Origin: Cryptomeria japonica
Taxonomy: Eukaryota > Streptophyta > Pinopsida > Cupressales > Cupressaceae
Assembly (NCBI RefSeq): GCF_030272615.1
Contig: NC_081408.1
Coordinates: 336,132,793 to 336,196,792 of the forward strand
DNA length: 64,000 nt
Reading direction: 5' to 3'
The translations under genes were made by a program, and so were the position numbers. The notes under the pieces are model-generated. The model worked only from the letters and a program-made list of their open reading frames with translations. It was not told the DNA's origin and ran no database searches. How positions within the stretch are numbered: the stretch's first letter is position 1; each line of letters opens with the position of its first letter. Below are positions 54,235 to 64,000 of the stretch, piece by piece.

Positions 54235-55947
54235 TTAGGTATAATATTTGTGTAGGTAGTTCATTGGTCTTTGTTTGAAGAGTTGGATAAAAATGTCTTT
54301 TTCAATCAGATATAAGGACTCAGCTAAGTGTATATGTTCAGCATCTCCAATGTTTATTTTCTTATTTTTTGGATTATGTGGATCATCAGATGGAAATCTA
54401 GCTTTGGAACCCAAGAATTCAGCTATAGCCTTATGATATTCAAATAAATCCAATCGTGGTAGGTTATCTTGCCCCCGGTATTTCAAGTGCAGGTGTATGA
54501 GACAAATTTGTTTCGAAGTTATGACATGAGTGGGTGTTATGTCTATTTTTATTTTTATTGATGCACTTGAAGAGGATGATGAAACAATTGTTGACAAGTT
54601 GTTCTATGTAGTATGATCTAGATTGGTGATTCGATTTATAAGGGGTTCATGAACAACTTGTGTAGAGGGATAGGGATCACGAGGAGAAATAACAAGTTTA
54701 TTTGAGAGGAAATCTTGTGAAGAACATGGAGGATTATGACATGGAGATGAAGGGATGGAGAGATCTTGATCAGGATTTTGAGAAATAATGGGATCTTGTT
54801 TAAGACATGAAGGTAAAGGTATGCTTTGATCTTCATTTGTAAAGGGATTATTAGGGAGGATGGAAGGGATGTCTTGATCTTTTTTAGGAGGTGGATGTTG
54901 GATGCGACTTGAAAGGACACTTTGCTCTTGAGATGAAAGGGTGTCATTATGAATGGAATAGAAAAGAGCAAGGGGATCATCATAAGACTCTTGGTCGGTG
55001 GGATCTTGATCAAAAATTGGGTAGGATGGAAGTGGTTGTTCTTGATCTTTATTTGTTTCAGGACTCATTTCTTCTGATTTTGGATCATCCTCTTGACACG
55101 GGGAAGGAGTTTGAAAATGCATGGGATATTCTTGGAATGTTTAAATATTTTGGCTTGATGAAGAAGGATTTTGAATGAGATCCTCTGAATCATGACATGA
55201 ATTAGATTGGATTTGTATGATCGATAGCAATTGGGAGGTTGTGTTATTAGATAGAGATGGCATGGATTGGTCTTGCGTGACTTTAGGGGATGATGAAATG
55301 GTGGATGGATATGGTTGACTTGGGATTTTTTTGAAAGGGATTTGATTTGGTTGAAAGGAGTGTGATTTTGGGTGAAAGAGGTTTGTTTTGGTTGAAAAAG
55401 GTTTGATTTTGGTTGAACGAATTTTGATTTGGACTTTGGTTGAAAAGGGTGTGATTTTGGTTGAACGAGGTTTGAATGTTGGGTTGATATGAATTTTGAT
55501 TTGGACTTTGGTTGAATGGGGTTTCATGTTGGTTGAACGAGGTTTGAATGTTGGGTTGATATGAATTTTGATTTGTAATTTGGTTGAATGTGGTTTGATT
55601 TTGGTTGAACGAGGTTTGAATATTAGGTTGAAAGAAAAAGAAGGTTTACATGACTCTAATGTTGGTTGAACTGAGGTAGGAATGATTTTGTTGAAGAATG
55701 AAGGTTGGCATGTTTGAATGGTCTCACCAGAAGAAGAAGGTTGGCCTGATATTGATCCCCTCATGGCAATCACTTCTCTCATCATGTTTTCTAACCAGCC
55801 CCTATGGTTGTCAGGACTAGCCATGTCTATCACTTGTTGTTGCAAAGTCTTGATCTGTTGAGATAAGGTTTCTATGGATGGCGATGGAATAGGAATGGAA
55901 GGGATGAATCCTCCACCTTCCTTGCGAAATGTATAATGCCAATCCAT
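54235..55947 (-). CDS. LARD 2 Ser/Pro/Lys-rich ORF, unknown, two internal stops
   Basis: A single minus-strand frame from the ATG at 55947 (MDWHYTFRKEGGGFIPSIPI) to 54235, ~570 codons, broken only by TAA (55143-55141) and TAG (54606-54604). Residues ~25-60 are helical with SIETLSQQIKTLQQQVIDM (coiled-coil-like). Residues ~95-190 are repeats of a (FKP)RSTK(I)KPHSTKVQIKIHINPT-like unit of about 24 residues. The middle is Asp/Gln/Ser/Pro-rich. The last 120 residues are well mixed (LHLKYRGQDNLPRLDLFEYH, IHLAESLYLIEKDIF). I recognise no gag or enzyme. Its position suggests an element-encoded protein, or a remnant of a gag gene degenerated beyond recognition. Confidence 0.4.
55330..55640. repeat. 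~72-bp tandem repeat inside the LARD 2 ORF
   Basis: Units built on ggttgaacgaggtttgaatg, ttgggttgatatgaattttg and atttggactttggttgaa, about four degenerate copies. It encodes the RSTK/KPHSTK peptide repeat. Confidence 0.8.
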
Positions 55948-56129
55948 GATGTTTGCTTGTTTGGTTTGGACCTAGGATCACAACATGTAAGATGTTTTCT
56001 CCATTTCTCTAAATGTGACAATGTTTGATTGAACTTGACCAACTTGTTTGAGTTGAGGTTGAGTTTGAATGATCCTCTGATTATGTTTTGGACATTTGGG
56101 GTATGACTTTCTAGGATGATTATGCAAAT

Positions 56130-56640
56130 GATGACGAACTAAGACAGACATATTTGAGGTCTAGACAAGGACGTATATGATAATGTGGACTCCAAATTAG
56201 GACTATGCAATGACTATGGATGATAATGAAGACATGAATGAGGACTATGAAAATGATGATGAACTAAGACATACGTATATGAGGTCTAGACAAGGACGTA
56301 TATGATAATGTGGACTCCAAATTAGGACTATGCAACGACTATGGATGATAATGAAGACGTAAATGAGGACTATGCAAATGATGATGAACTAAGACATATG
56401 TATATGAGGTCTAGACAAGGATATATATGAGGATGATAATGAGGACACAAAATTAGGACTATGCAATGACTATGGATGACAATGAAGATATGAATGAGAA
56501 CTATGAAAGGACTTAGAACGATAATGAGGATGTAGGTGGGAACTATGTAAGGACTTAGGACAAAAATGAGGACGTAGGTGGGACTATGCAAAGACTTAGG
56601 ACGATAATGAGGACGTAAGTGGGGACTATGCAAAGACTTA
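56130..56640. repeat. 125-bp tandem repeat in LARD 2
   Basis: Three clear units: gaactaagac occurs at 56136, 56261 and 56386 (spacing exactly 125). Each contains gaggtctagacaagga and ggactatgcaa(t/c)gactatgg. A shorter derivative unit (ggacttaggacgataatgag) continues to about 56650. Confidence 0.85.
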
Positions 56641-56659
56641 CTAGGGTCACAAGTATGTA

Positions 56660-57560
56660 AGGACTTTTTGAGAATCGGTTTCAAAATGGACTTTGTTTTC
56701 AGTAACTTCTTGTGTAGGACAATGTTTTGTAGTTTTCCAAATCTGAGAACAATTGCTGGTAGGTATGTATAGCTGACTGATTCAATTTTCATACAATCTC
56801 AAAAAATTCAGAGATACATGGGATAGGGCCTAAAATAGCCTAAGAGACTGACTCAATATTGGTCTATCACAACGATACATAAAAAAACATGGAATACAAT
56901 CTTAGGCTGGATAGTGGACACCATTTAGTGAGGCCCTTACAATAAAATACCAAGACAAAATGAACAGATAGAGAGTCTGGCAGCACTGGCTCCACTCCAC
57001 GGCACACACTTCTTGGGCATGCTAGTCTCTCTTACATCGAAGATCCGAAGATCTTATAGCTGAGGGATTTCTGTATCATAGTATAAGGTACATGAAGGGT
57101 ATCTATGGGGTACGATCCGTACTCCCGGAACCACTGAATGTAGGATTTTTGGCAACTAATTTGGTTCTTAGTATTAGGTTTCGAGGGGTCCCGATCCAAT
57201 GACGGATTATCAAAGCAAGCCACTTAAGGCATTAGTTGAGCTTATCGGTACAGGGAAGGCCCCCACATACATCAAATTCACTCAACACTCTAGCCACCTG
57301 ACCAGTATATTTATATATCGGCTCGAAAAACCCACTCGAGAGTATGCTGGGAGAGATGATATCCCCAACGCATCCCAATTTGAAGTACCTCTGTGGGGTG
57401 ATGAAATCCCTAGTCAAAGATACCCCTCACTATGTAGAATAAAATAAAAATTTGGATGTCGTTGGCACCTTCCTTCTTTCTCCCAAGACCCCAAAGGCGA
57501 GTGGAAAGGCAGTTAGTGCAACATTAGGTCCACCCCAGACACAATAAAAAGTTCTTTACC
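56660..57560 (-). other. LARD 2 interior, less AT-rich segment
   Basis: No coding motif on either strand. 57000-57440 has balanced composition and could be a structured or formerly coding segment. The comparable place in LARD 1 (12900-13260) is also less AT-rich. Confidence 0.4.
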
Positions 57561-57589
57561 TTAAGAAAAACAAAAATTATTTAATCTAA

Positions 57590-57925
57590 TGCAGCGTAAT
57601 TCACGTTCATTTTATAGCCCAAATTTAGGTGTTAGATACGCATGTGCATGTCAATTTTAAACAACAAATCCAAGTATGAAGGCATACATGTCAATTTTAA
57701 CCATTTATTGATTTTAAGCACCAAAATCCAAGTGTGAGATACACGCATGTCAATTTTAGCCCATGTTCATTTTAAACACCAACAACGAAGTGTGAGTTTA
57801 TCTATGCATGTCCATTTTAACTGTTGTTGATTTTAAGCACTAAAAAATGAAGTGTGAGATTATCCATGCATGTCCATTTTAACTGTTGTTGATTTTAAGC
57901 ACTAAAAATTGAAGTGTGAAGTGTG
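57590..57925. repeat. ~60-bp tandem repeat in LARD 2
   Basis: Five to six degenerate units with (a)agtgtgaga, catgca(t)gtc(c)attttaa and ttgattttaagcac words. The last two units are nearly identical. Confidence 0.8.
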
Positions 57926-58024
57926 CATGCAAAATTACTAATCTAATCTTCTTTGTGAATCCGCCATAGGCTGTAAACAGAAGACTAGTAGTAAAATTAA
58001 ACCAACAGAAAATAGAAACTCAAA

Positions 58025-58725
58025 ACTTGACAGACGCGATTGCGTAATACTACCTGAGTGAATGCGTGATACTTACAGACCGAATGCATAAATCTGACAA
58101 ACTGAATGTGTGATGATATCTGGCCAATTGCGTAGCACTAATAGGTCAATTGCATGACAGAATGCAGAGAACAACAACAAAAAATTATAAACAAAAAATA
58201 AAAGAAAACTAAACCCTATCAGGAACCTGCAAAACCAATTGTGGAGCCCTAGCCAAATCCCTCATCATCCATTCAATATTGATTAGATCATATTTAACTA
58301 TATAAGAAAGAACTAGGCTATTATATATGTCTAAGGCCAGTTGTTCTTCTAAATTCTATATCAATTTTTCTACCTGGAGAACTTTTTGATATCATTTGGC
58401 TTCCCTCCTTTGTTGTTTTTTCCTTCTTGCACCTGAAAGCTTGAACTGAACTTTTCTTGCCATAAACTATGTTCATCAAATCCTGAAGTAAAAAGTAATT
58501 TGATCCTAGATTAACCAAACATAAGACAGAATTAAATAGAATAGATAACAGATGAAAGAAAATAATTAAATAGCAAAGCTTCCTGCGAATGCGTGATCCA
58601 GAAAGGGCGACTGCACGATCTGGATAGGGTGATTGTGTCACCCTATCAGAACGAATGTGTGACCCCGAAGGGTCAAATGCATGATTTTGTCTATTCGATT
58701 GAGTGACGATGTAAGTTCGATTGAG
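58025..58725 (-). repeat. Degenerate GAATGCGTGAT word array in LARD 2
   Basis: Two blocks (58025-58165 and 58580-58725) with variants such as gattgcgtaat, gaatgcgtgat, gaatgcataaa, gaatgtgtgat, aattgcgtagc, gactgcacgat, gattgtgtcac, gaatgtgtgac, gattgagtgac, every 12-30 bp. Spacer sequences are unrelated. The layout is analogous to the GCGCTA arrays of LARD 1, again between the interior and the primer site. Confidence 0.65.
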
Positions 58726-58833
58726 TGATGAAAATATCTTTTTCTCGAAATTCATGCAACCTACAAAAAAAATAAAAAAATTGCCCAATCTACAAAAATC
58801 ACACAGAACACAGAAAAGGTTAAATTGTTGTTA

Positions 58834-58852
58834 GTTCATGTCGAGTTCACCA
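58834..58852 (-). promoter_or_regulatory. Primer binding site of LARD 2
   Basis: The minus strand reads TGGTGAACTCGACATGAAC, three bases inside the LTR. The matching tRNA is not named here. Confidence 0.6.
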
Positions 58853-58855
58853 AAA

Positions 58856-60124
58856 TGTAACGCATGCTAGAATTCATCTTAAAATAACAAAGTAATCAAT
58901 TAGAAGCAAAAGGGAAATCATGAATCCCTTCTAATCAAAGAATCTAGCAAACTAACAATGGAATGATACAACCAAGCAAAATAGGAATTATAATTTCAAT
59001 CAATAAAAAATCCCTATTCCGTGACTACGTATAACTTCCATTGCTCTTCTCCTCTTCGTGGTATGGTGGCTCTCAGATATTGCACTGTTTACCTACAAGT
59101 GACACAAAGATTCAAAGTTCGTGATTGTTGAAAATGGAGAATGGATGCTCAATTTATAGAAAATTGGATGAGATTGATTGAAAGGTGGAACAGAATGATC
59201 AAGAGGTGTGAACTCAGGTGAGCTCAAATGAAAATTGATAGTTGAATTGCTGATTGTAGGAGTGAAACTCAATAGATTGAATAGATTAATGGACTCAACT
59301 GATTGATGAAAGAGTTAACTGAAGGAAGAAAAAGAATGATTGGAGGAAATAAAGAGGATGACAAAGAAAGCTTAATTTAGAAAAAGCTAACTGAAAGATG
59401 CAAATAGAGATTGGAGAGATAAATGATTTAATTAATTGATTGATTGAATTAATTAATCTAGCATGTGCTTGCATTTAGATTTGGATTTCAATTTAATCTT
59501 TGCATGAGATATTTTTCAAATAATTTAATTTAATTTTAATTCAATTTAGCATTTGAATATATTTAGAACTTGACTTTGATTTTCAATTTTGTTTTTGAAA
59601 TCATGCACATGTAATTGAATTTGGAAGAAATTAGAAGAAATAAGAAATTAAATGAAATTAGAATTTGGGGATTTGAAAATGGAAGAATCAAAAGAATTAA
59701 TTAGTTAATTAAATAATTTAAAGAAACTATTTAATTATGTAGAAATGGACTTTAATTAAATAATAAAGATTATTTAAATTAAAGGAATTAAATCAAAATT
59801 AATTAAATAATAAATATTTAATTAATATTTAGAAGAGGGTTGAATGATTAGATGATCGGAGACAAAAATTGAATAATTAGTAATTTATTTAAATAATAGA
59901 GATTATTTAAATTAGGGAATTAATCAAAATTAATTAAATAATAAATATTTAATTAATATTTAGAAAATAATGATAGAATAGTAAATAGAATAATTAGTAA
60001 GATTATGAAGAAATATGAAATAGAAGAATATGACTAATTAACTTAATTAAATAATTAAAGAATTATTTAATCAATTAGAGGAATAATTAGTACATGATCA
60101 ATGAGACATATTTAGGTGTCTACA
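58856..60124 (-). repeat. 5' LTR of LARD 2 (right copy)
   Basis: 1269 bp, same length as the left copy, a few percent diverged. Followed by TATAA. Confidence 0.9.
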
Positions 60125-60129
60125 TATAA

Positions 60130-60263
60130 TATGTGTATATACATATAATATATAATATTTATATGCGCACCGCGCGTGCTTGTGTGTGTGTGTGTATAAT
60201 ATATTAAGTATATATATACACATGTAAGTGTATTGTATCCCCCTCTCAAACGCGTATAAGGTG
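60130..60263. repeat. AT-rich and TG microsatellite
   Basis: Continuation of the AT tandem repeat cut by LARD 2, then gcgcaccgcgcgtgc and (TG)n. Confidence 0.7.

Positions 60264-60315
<52 letters not shown>
60264..60315. repeat. (CT)n microsatellite
   Basis: About 25 uninterrupted CT units, followed by cytosine-rich tccataccccatccctc words. Confidence 0.95.
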
Positions 60316-60318
<3 letters not shown>

Positions 60319-60867
60319 TTCTCCCTTTCTCCATACCCCATCCCTCCCTCTCTCCCCTTATCCCTTCCTCCATACCCCATCCCTCTCTCTCTCTTGCTCT
60401 CTCCCCTTCTCCCTTCATCCATACCCTATCCCTCTTTCTCTTCTTCTCTCCCTCCCTCCCTCCATACCCCACTGCAATTGTGTCTGTACTTCTATAGAAG
60501 TAAGTGAATTTATTTCTTGTCTGCAACTTCCTCTTTGATTTTTATCATGTATGCTCTCCTAAGAAAATTGTCTGATGGATTTGTGTGTGTATATTGAATA
60601 GGAGGAATAGGGTTTGAAATTGAACCACGGGTGTATTACTGTGACAAACAAGGAAACCTGCAGCAATATTCTTCTCGAATGTGTTTTTAATGAGCAAAGC
60701 AGATGTGGAAAATAGTGTCAACAAAGCAACATGATGAGTCAGAGTATTTGCAATATGTTTTTCAGAGTACTTGCTTTTTAGCGAAGCCTTGTTGTTTGTT
60801 CGCTTAAAGTCTCGTTGTATGATGTTCTATTCATAACTTTAAATTTAATATATCATTTTATTAGCCC

Positions 60868-61240
60868 ACCATATGACCCCTTAGGTGTCAATAGATGTCA
60901 TATTGTTTCCTAAGAGGCCATATGGTGTCCTGTGACCCCTTAAGACACCATCTAACCCCTTAAGACACCATACGACCCATAACAACACCATATGGTGTCT
61001 TAAGGGGTCATAGGATGCCATATGACCCCTCAAGACACCAATGACCTATAACAACACCATATGGTGTTCTAAAGGGTCATATGGTGTTCTATGACCCCTT
61101 AGGACACTATTTGGTGTTGTTATAGGTCCTATGGTGTGCTAAGGGATAATATAGTATCATATGACCCCTTAGGACACCCTATGACCCCTTAGATGTTGTT
61201 AGGGGTCATATTGTGTTCTAAGGGTCATATTGTGTCCTGA
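60868..61240. repeat. Palindromic word array CACCATATGACCCCTTA and inverse
   Basis: About 20 copies of the half-words (GA)CACCATATG and (GA)CCCCTTA(G) occur with their reverse complements CATATGGTGTC and TAAGGGGTC, in mixed order and orientation. CACCATATGGTG itself is a perfect palindrome. Many neighbouring units can pair as hairpins. Confidence 0.85.
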
Positions 61241-61245
61241 TTCGA

Positions 61246-61308
<63 letters not shown>

Positions 61309-61312
61309 CCCA

Positions 61313-61356
<44 letters not shown>
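61246..61356. repeat. (CT)n microsatellite pair
   Basis: Two long CT runs separated by ccataccccatccc. Confidence 0.95.
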
Positions 61357-61358
<2 letters not shown>

Positions 61359-61787
61359 CTTCTCCCTTCCTCCATACCCCATCCCTCTTTCTCTTCTTCT
61401 CTCCCTCCCTCCCTCCATACCCCACTACAACTGTGTCTGGACTTCTATAGAAGTAAGTAAATTTATTTCTTGTCTGCAACTTCCTCTTTGATTTTTATCA
61501 TGTATGCTCTCCTAAGAAAATTGATTGATGGATTTGTGTGTGTATATTGAATAGGAGGAATAGGGTTTGAAATTGAACCATGGGTGTATTACCGTGACAA
61601 ACAAGAAAACCTACAGCAATATTCTTCTCGAATGTGTTTTTAATGAGCAGAGCAGATGTGGAAAATAGTGTCAACAAAGCAAAATGTTGTTAGGGGTCAT
61701 ATTGTTCTAAGGGTCATATTGTGTACTGCATTCGATATCTCTTCCTCTCCCTCCCCCCTCCTTCTTCTCTCCCTCTCTCCCCCCCCC

Positions 61788-61791
<4 letters not shown>

Positions 61792-61883
<92 letters not shown>
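61792..61883. repeat. (CT)n microsatellite, over 90 bp
   Basis: The longest uninterrupted CT run of the window, preceded by a C8 run and cgcg. All ORFs here on both strands are simple-sequence artefacts. Confidence 0.95.
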
Positions 61884-61886
<3 letters not shown>

Positions 61887-62086
61887 TCTGTAATTCCTAT
61901 AGTCACAATCGAGATCAGTCCTATAACCTTGTAAATTTAATAGCATCATATGTTTTAGAGCTGAGGCAGTACTCTTAGGGTTAGGTCAAGCTCTTACACT
62001 TAGCTATATCAAAACTAAACTACTAAATTTCTATTGTATGATGTTCTATTCATAACTTTAAATTTAATATATCATTTTATTAGCCC

Positions 62087-62430
62087 ACCATATGACCCCT
62101 TAGGTGTCATTAGAGGTCGTATTATTTCCTAAGACGTCATATGGTGTCCTGTGACCCCTTAGGACACCATATGACCCCTTAAGACACCATATGACACATA
62201 ACAACACCATATGGTGTCCTAAGGGGTCATACGATGCCATATGACCCTTAGGACACTATTTGGTGTCGTTATAGGTCCTATCGTGTGCTATTTGGTGATG
62301 TTATAGGTCCCTCTATCCCCCCTCTTCTCTCCCTCTCTCCCTCCCTCTACCTCTCTCCCTCTACATTATGATGATAGGGTATGATGTGTTATTTGGTGTC
62401 GTTATCTAGGTCCTATGGTGTGCTATTTGG
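62087..62430. repeat. Second palindromic word array
   Basis: Same half-words as at 60868-61240, then tatttggtg(a/t)(c)gttat repeats and a short CT-rich stretch. Confidence 0.8.
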
Positions 62431-62483
62431 TGACGTTATTGTCAAAAAAGTTGTCAAGCAACTTCTAGATTGTGTCGGTAGGG

Positions 62484-64000
62484 TATGACTCTCGATGTTT
62501 TGGCCCTTTGGGATGCACGAGAGGGGCATGCCTATCATAAAAATGCCCACCTAGACGCGCTCGTGACGTCGGTTTGTGCACACAACAAACTGAATCAATT
62601 CTAGCCAATCTTGCAACTTTGCATTGCATGCAACTAACGCTTTTTACAGCAGGTAAAAAAATGCTACCAATTGAAAATGGTTGTGAGTCATCAAAAATTG
62701 AGATAGCCCATTGTAGAGGAGCCTCATGCGACCCCACAGATTCAAATGGATTGACCATATGTGTCTTGGATTTCAAGAAACAGTCCATCAAATTTTGACA
62801 ATTGTTTGGACTTAGGGCACTTGAGAGAACGCCCTGGTGCGGTATGACTCTTGATGTTCCAACGCTTTGGGATGCATGATAGGGGAATGCCTAGCATAAA
62901 CCTACCCCCCCCCCCCCAACACACTCATGACGTTGATTTGTGCACATGACAAACTGAATCAATTCTAGCCAATCTTGCAACTTTTCATTGCATGCAACTG
63001 ATGGTTTTTGCAGCAAGCGAAAAAATGCTACCAATTGAAAATGGCTTTGAGTCATCAAAAATTGAGATAGGCCATTGTAGAGGAGCCTCACGTGAGGCCA
63101 CAGGTTTAAACGAATTGACCATATGTGTCCTAGATTTCAAGAAACAGTTTGTCAAATTTTGACAATTTTTTGGACTCATGGCACTTGAGAGATCACCCCA
63201 GTATGGTATGACTCTCGATGTTCTAGCACTTTGGGGTGCATGATAGGGGCATACCTAGTGTAAACCTGCCCACCCAGATGCACTCATGATGTCATTTTGT
63301 GCACACGACAAACTAAATCAGTTCTAGCCAATCATGCAACTTTGCATTGCATGCAACTGACGAATTTTGTAGTAGGCAAAAAAATGCTACCAATTGAAAA
63401 TGGCTCCGAGTCATCAAAAACAAAGATAAGCCATTATAGAGGAGCCTCACATGACCCCACAAGTTCAAACAGATCAACCATATCTACCCAAGATTTGAAG
63501 AAATAGTCCATCAAATTTTGACAATTTTTTGGACTCATGGCACTTGAGAGATCGCCCCGATACAATATGACTCTCGATGTTTTGATGCTTTGGGATGCAC
63601 AATAGGGGCATGCCTAGTGTAAACCTTCCCACCTAGACATGCTCATGACATTGGTTTGTGCACATGATGAACCAAATCAATTCTAGCCAATCTTGCAACT
63701 TTGCATTGCATGCAACTGACAATTTTTGCAGCAGGCAAAAAAATGCTACCAATTGAAAATGGCTCTGATCCGTCAAAAACTAAGAGAGGCCATTATAGAG
63801 GAGCCTCACACAACCCCACGAGTTCAAACGGATCGACCATATGTGTCTTGGATTTCAAGAAATAGTCCATCAAATTTTGATAATTTTTTGGACTCACGGC
63901 ACTTGAGAGATCGAACAGGTATGGTATGACTCTCAACGTTTGAGTGCTTTGGGATGCACGACAGGGGCATGCCTAGTGTAAACCTGCCCACCTGGATGCA
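62484..64000. repeat. ~360-bp satellite, at least four units, runs off the window
   Basis: The unit start TATGACTC occurs at 62484, 62843, 63207, 63566 and 63925 (spacing 359, 364, 359, 359). Every unit contains ttctagccaatcttgcaac-like, aaaaaaatgctaccaattga, gaggagcctca and tttggactc words. Units differ by roughly 10%. The longest ORFs recur in each unit, but 359 is not a multiple of three and the units do not form a continuous frame. Confidence 0.92.

Larger units (their letters stand above)
43600..60124 (-). mobile_element. LARD-like non-autonomous LTR element 2
   Basis: LTRs 43600-44868 and 58856-60124, each 1269 bp, flanked by TATAA (43595-43599, 60125-60129). The minus-strand LTR starts TGTAGACACC and ends GCGTTACA (right copy). 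The purine tract AAAGAGGGGCAAA abuts the left LTR. The primer site TGGTGAACTCGACATGAAC lies 3 bp inside the right LTR. Without the nested copia (45606-52611) the interior is ~7 kb, has no gag-pol motif and carries minisatellites, a Ser/Pro/Lys-rich ORF and word arrays. The LTRs appear a few percent diverged, clearly older than the copia inside. The LTR start (TGTAGAC...TAAAAATG) and overall layout resemble LARD 1. Confidence 0.9.
60264..62440. repeat. Composite higher-order repeat: CT tracts, ~370-bp unit, palindromic word arrays
   Basis: A segment of ~370 bp at about 60325-60694 recurs at about 61303-61684. A segment at about 60812-61030 recurs at about 62031-62260. A short piece at 61194-61250 recurs at 61686-61742. 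Each cycle includes a long (CT)n tract. Confidence 0.85.

Noticed and set aside
60098-61978. ORFs with runs of Ser-Leu or Arg-Glu
   Set aside because: Translations of (CT)n/(GA)n microsatellites.
62465-63929. Recurring 60-108-codon ORFs in the satellite
   Set aside because: They recur with the 359-bp unit, which is not a multiple of three, and contain frame changes between units. No sign of a protein.
62450-64000. Regularly spaced repeats considered as a CRISPR array
   Set aside because: The period is ~360 bp with similarity across the whole unit and no distinct spacers. The DNA is plant nuclear in character.

Overview
The window looks like repeat-rich, AT-rich nuclear DNA of a seed plant with a large genome. 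The evidence is Ty1/copia polyproteins, long non-autonomous LTR elements, plant LINE-type insertions, long CT microsatellites and a degenerate DUF4220/DUF594 gene, a family known from land plants. A gymnosperm is my inference from the density of old nested elements; no species marker was found. I saw no tRNA, rRNA or CRISPR, and no gene that is clearly intact.

Layout. 0.9-5.4 kb: CACTA-like palindromic repeats, a possible decayed multi-exon gene on the minus strand, and the 5' end of a minus-strand copia element (LTR, primer site, gag fragment). 5.4-7.1 kb: pyrimidine-rich and TTAGGG-like simple DNA. 7.1-33.9 kb: a direct tandem duplication of a DUF4220/DUF594 locus. Copy A (7143-19.7 kb) is cut by a non-autonomous copia (7286-16791), which itself holds a minus-strand LARD-like element (8114-15747). 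Copy A is cut again by a 1.6-kb LTR element (17479-19045), and a LINE-like insertion (20307-22694) sits in its 3' flank. Copy B (25800-33252) has the 5' half that A lacks. It is cut by an autonomous-type copia (27517-32619) with a perfect 5-bp target duplication.

34-43.6 kb: mostly unrecognised AT-rich DNA, with an LTR-like remnant, a C-rich tract, a 3-copy tandem repeat beside a 137-codon unknown ORF, a second LINE-like insertion on the minus strand, and AT-rich tandem DNA. 43.6-60.1 kb: a complete minus-strand LARD-like element with 1269-bp LTRs and TSD tataa, split by a very young minus-strand copia (45611-52606, 480-bp LTRs that appear to differ at one base, TSD ccttc). 60.1-62.4 kb: a composite tandem structure of long CT tracts, a ~370-bp unit and arrays of palindromic words. 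62.48-64.0 kb: a ~360-bp satellite that runs off the right edge.

Nothing here works as a pathway. The story is the order of events: a DUF4220/DUF594 gene was already carrying a nonsense codon, was duplicated, and both copies were then split by successive insertions. Target duplications and the empty sites in the sister copy give the order directly. The most noteworthy items are the shared premature stop in both gene copies, the LARD-like elements with arrays of degenerate short words near the primer site, the young copia that lacks the reverse transcriptase YVDD motif, and the LINE-like family with an extra ORF 3' of its RNase H.
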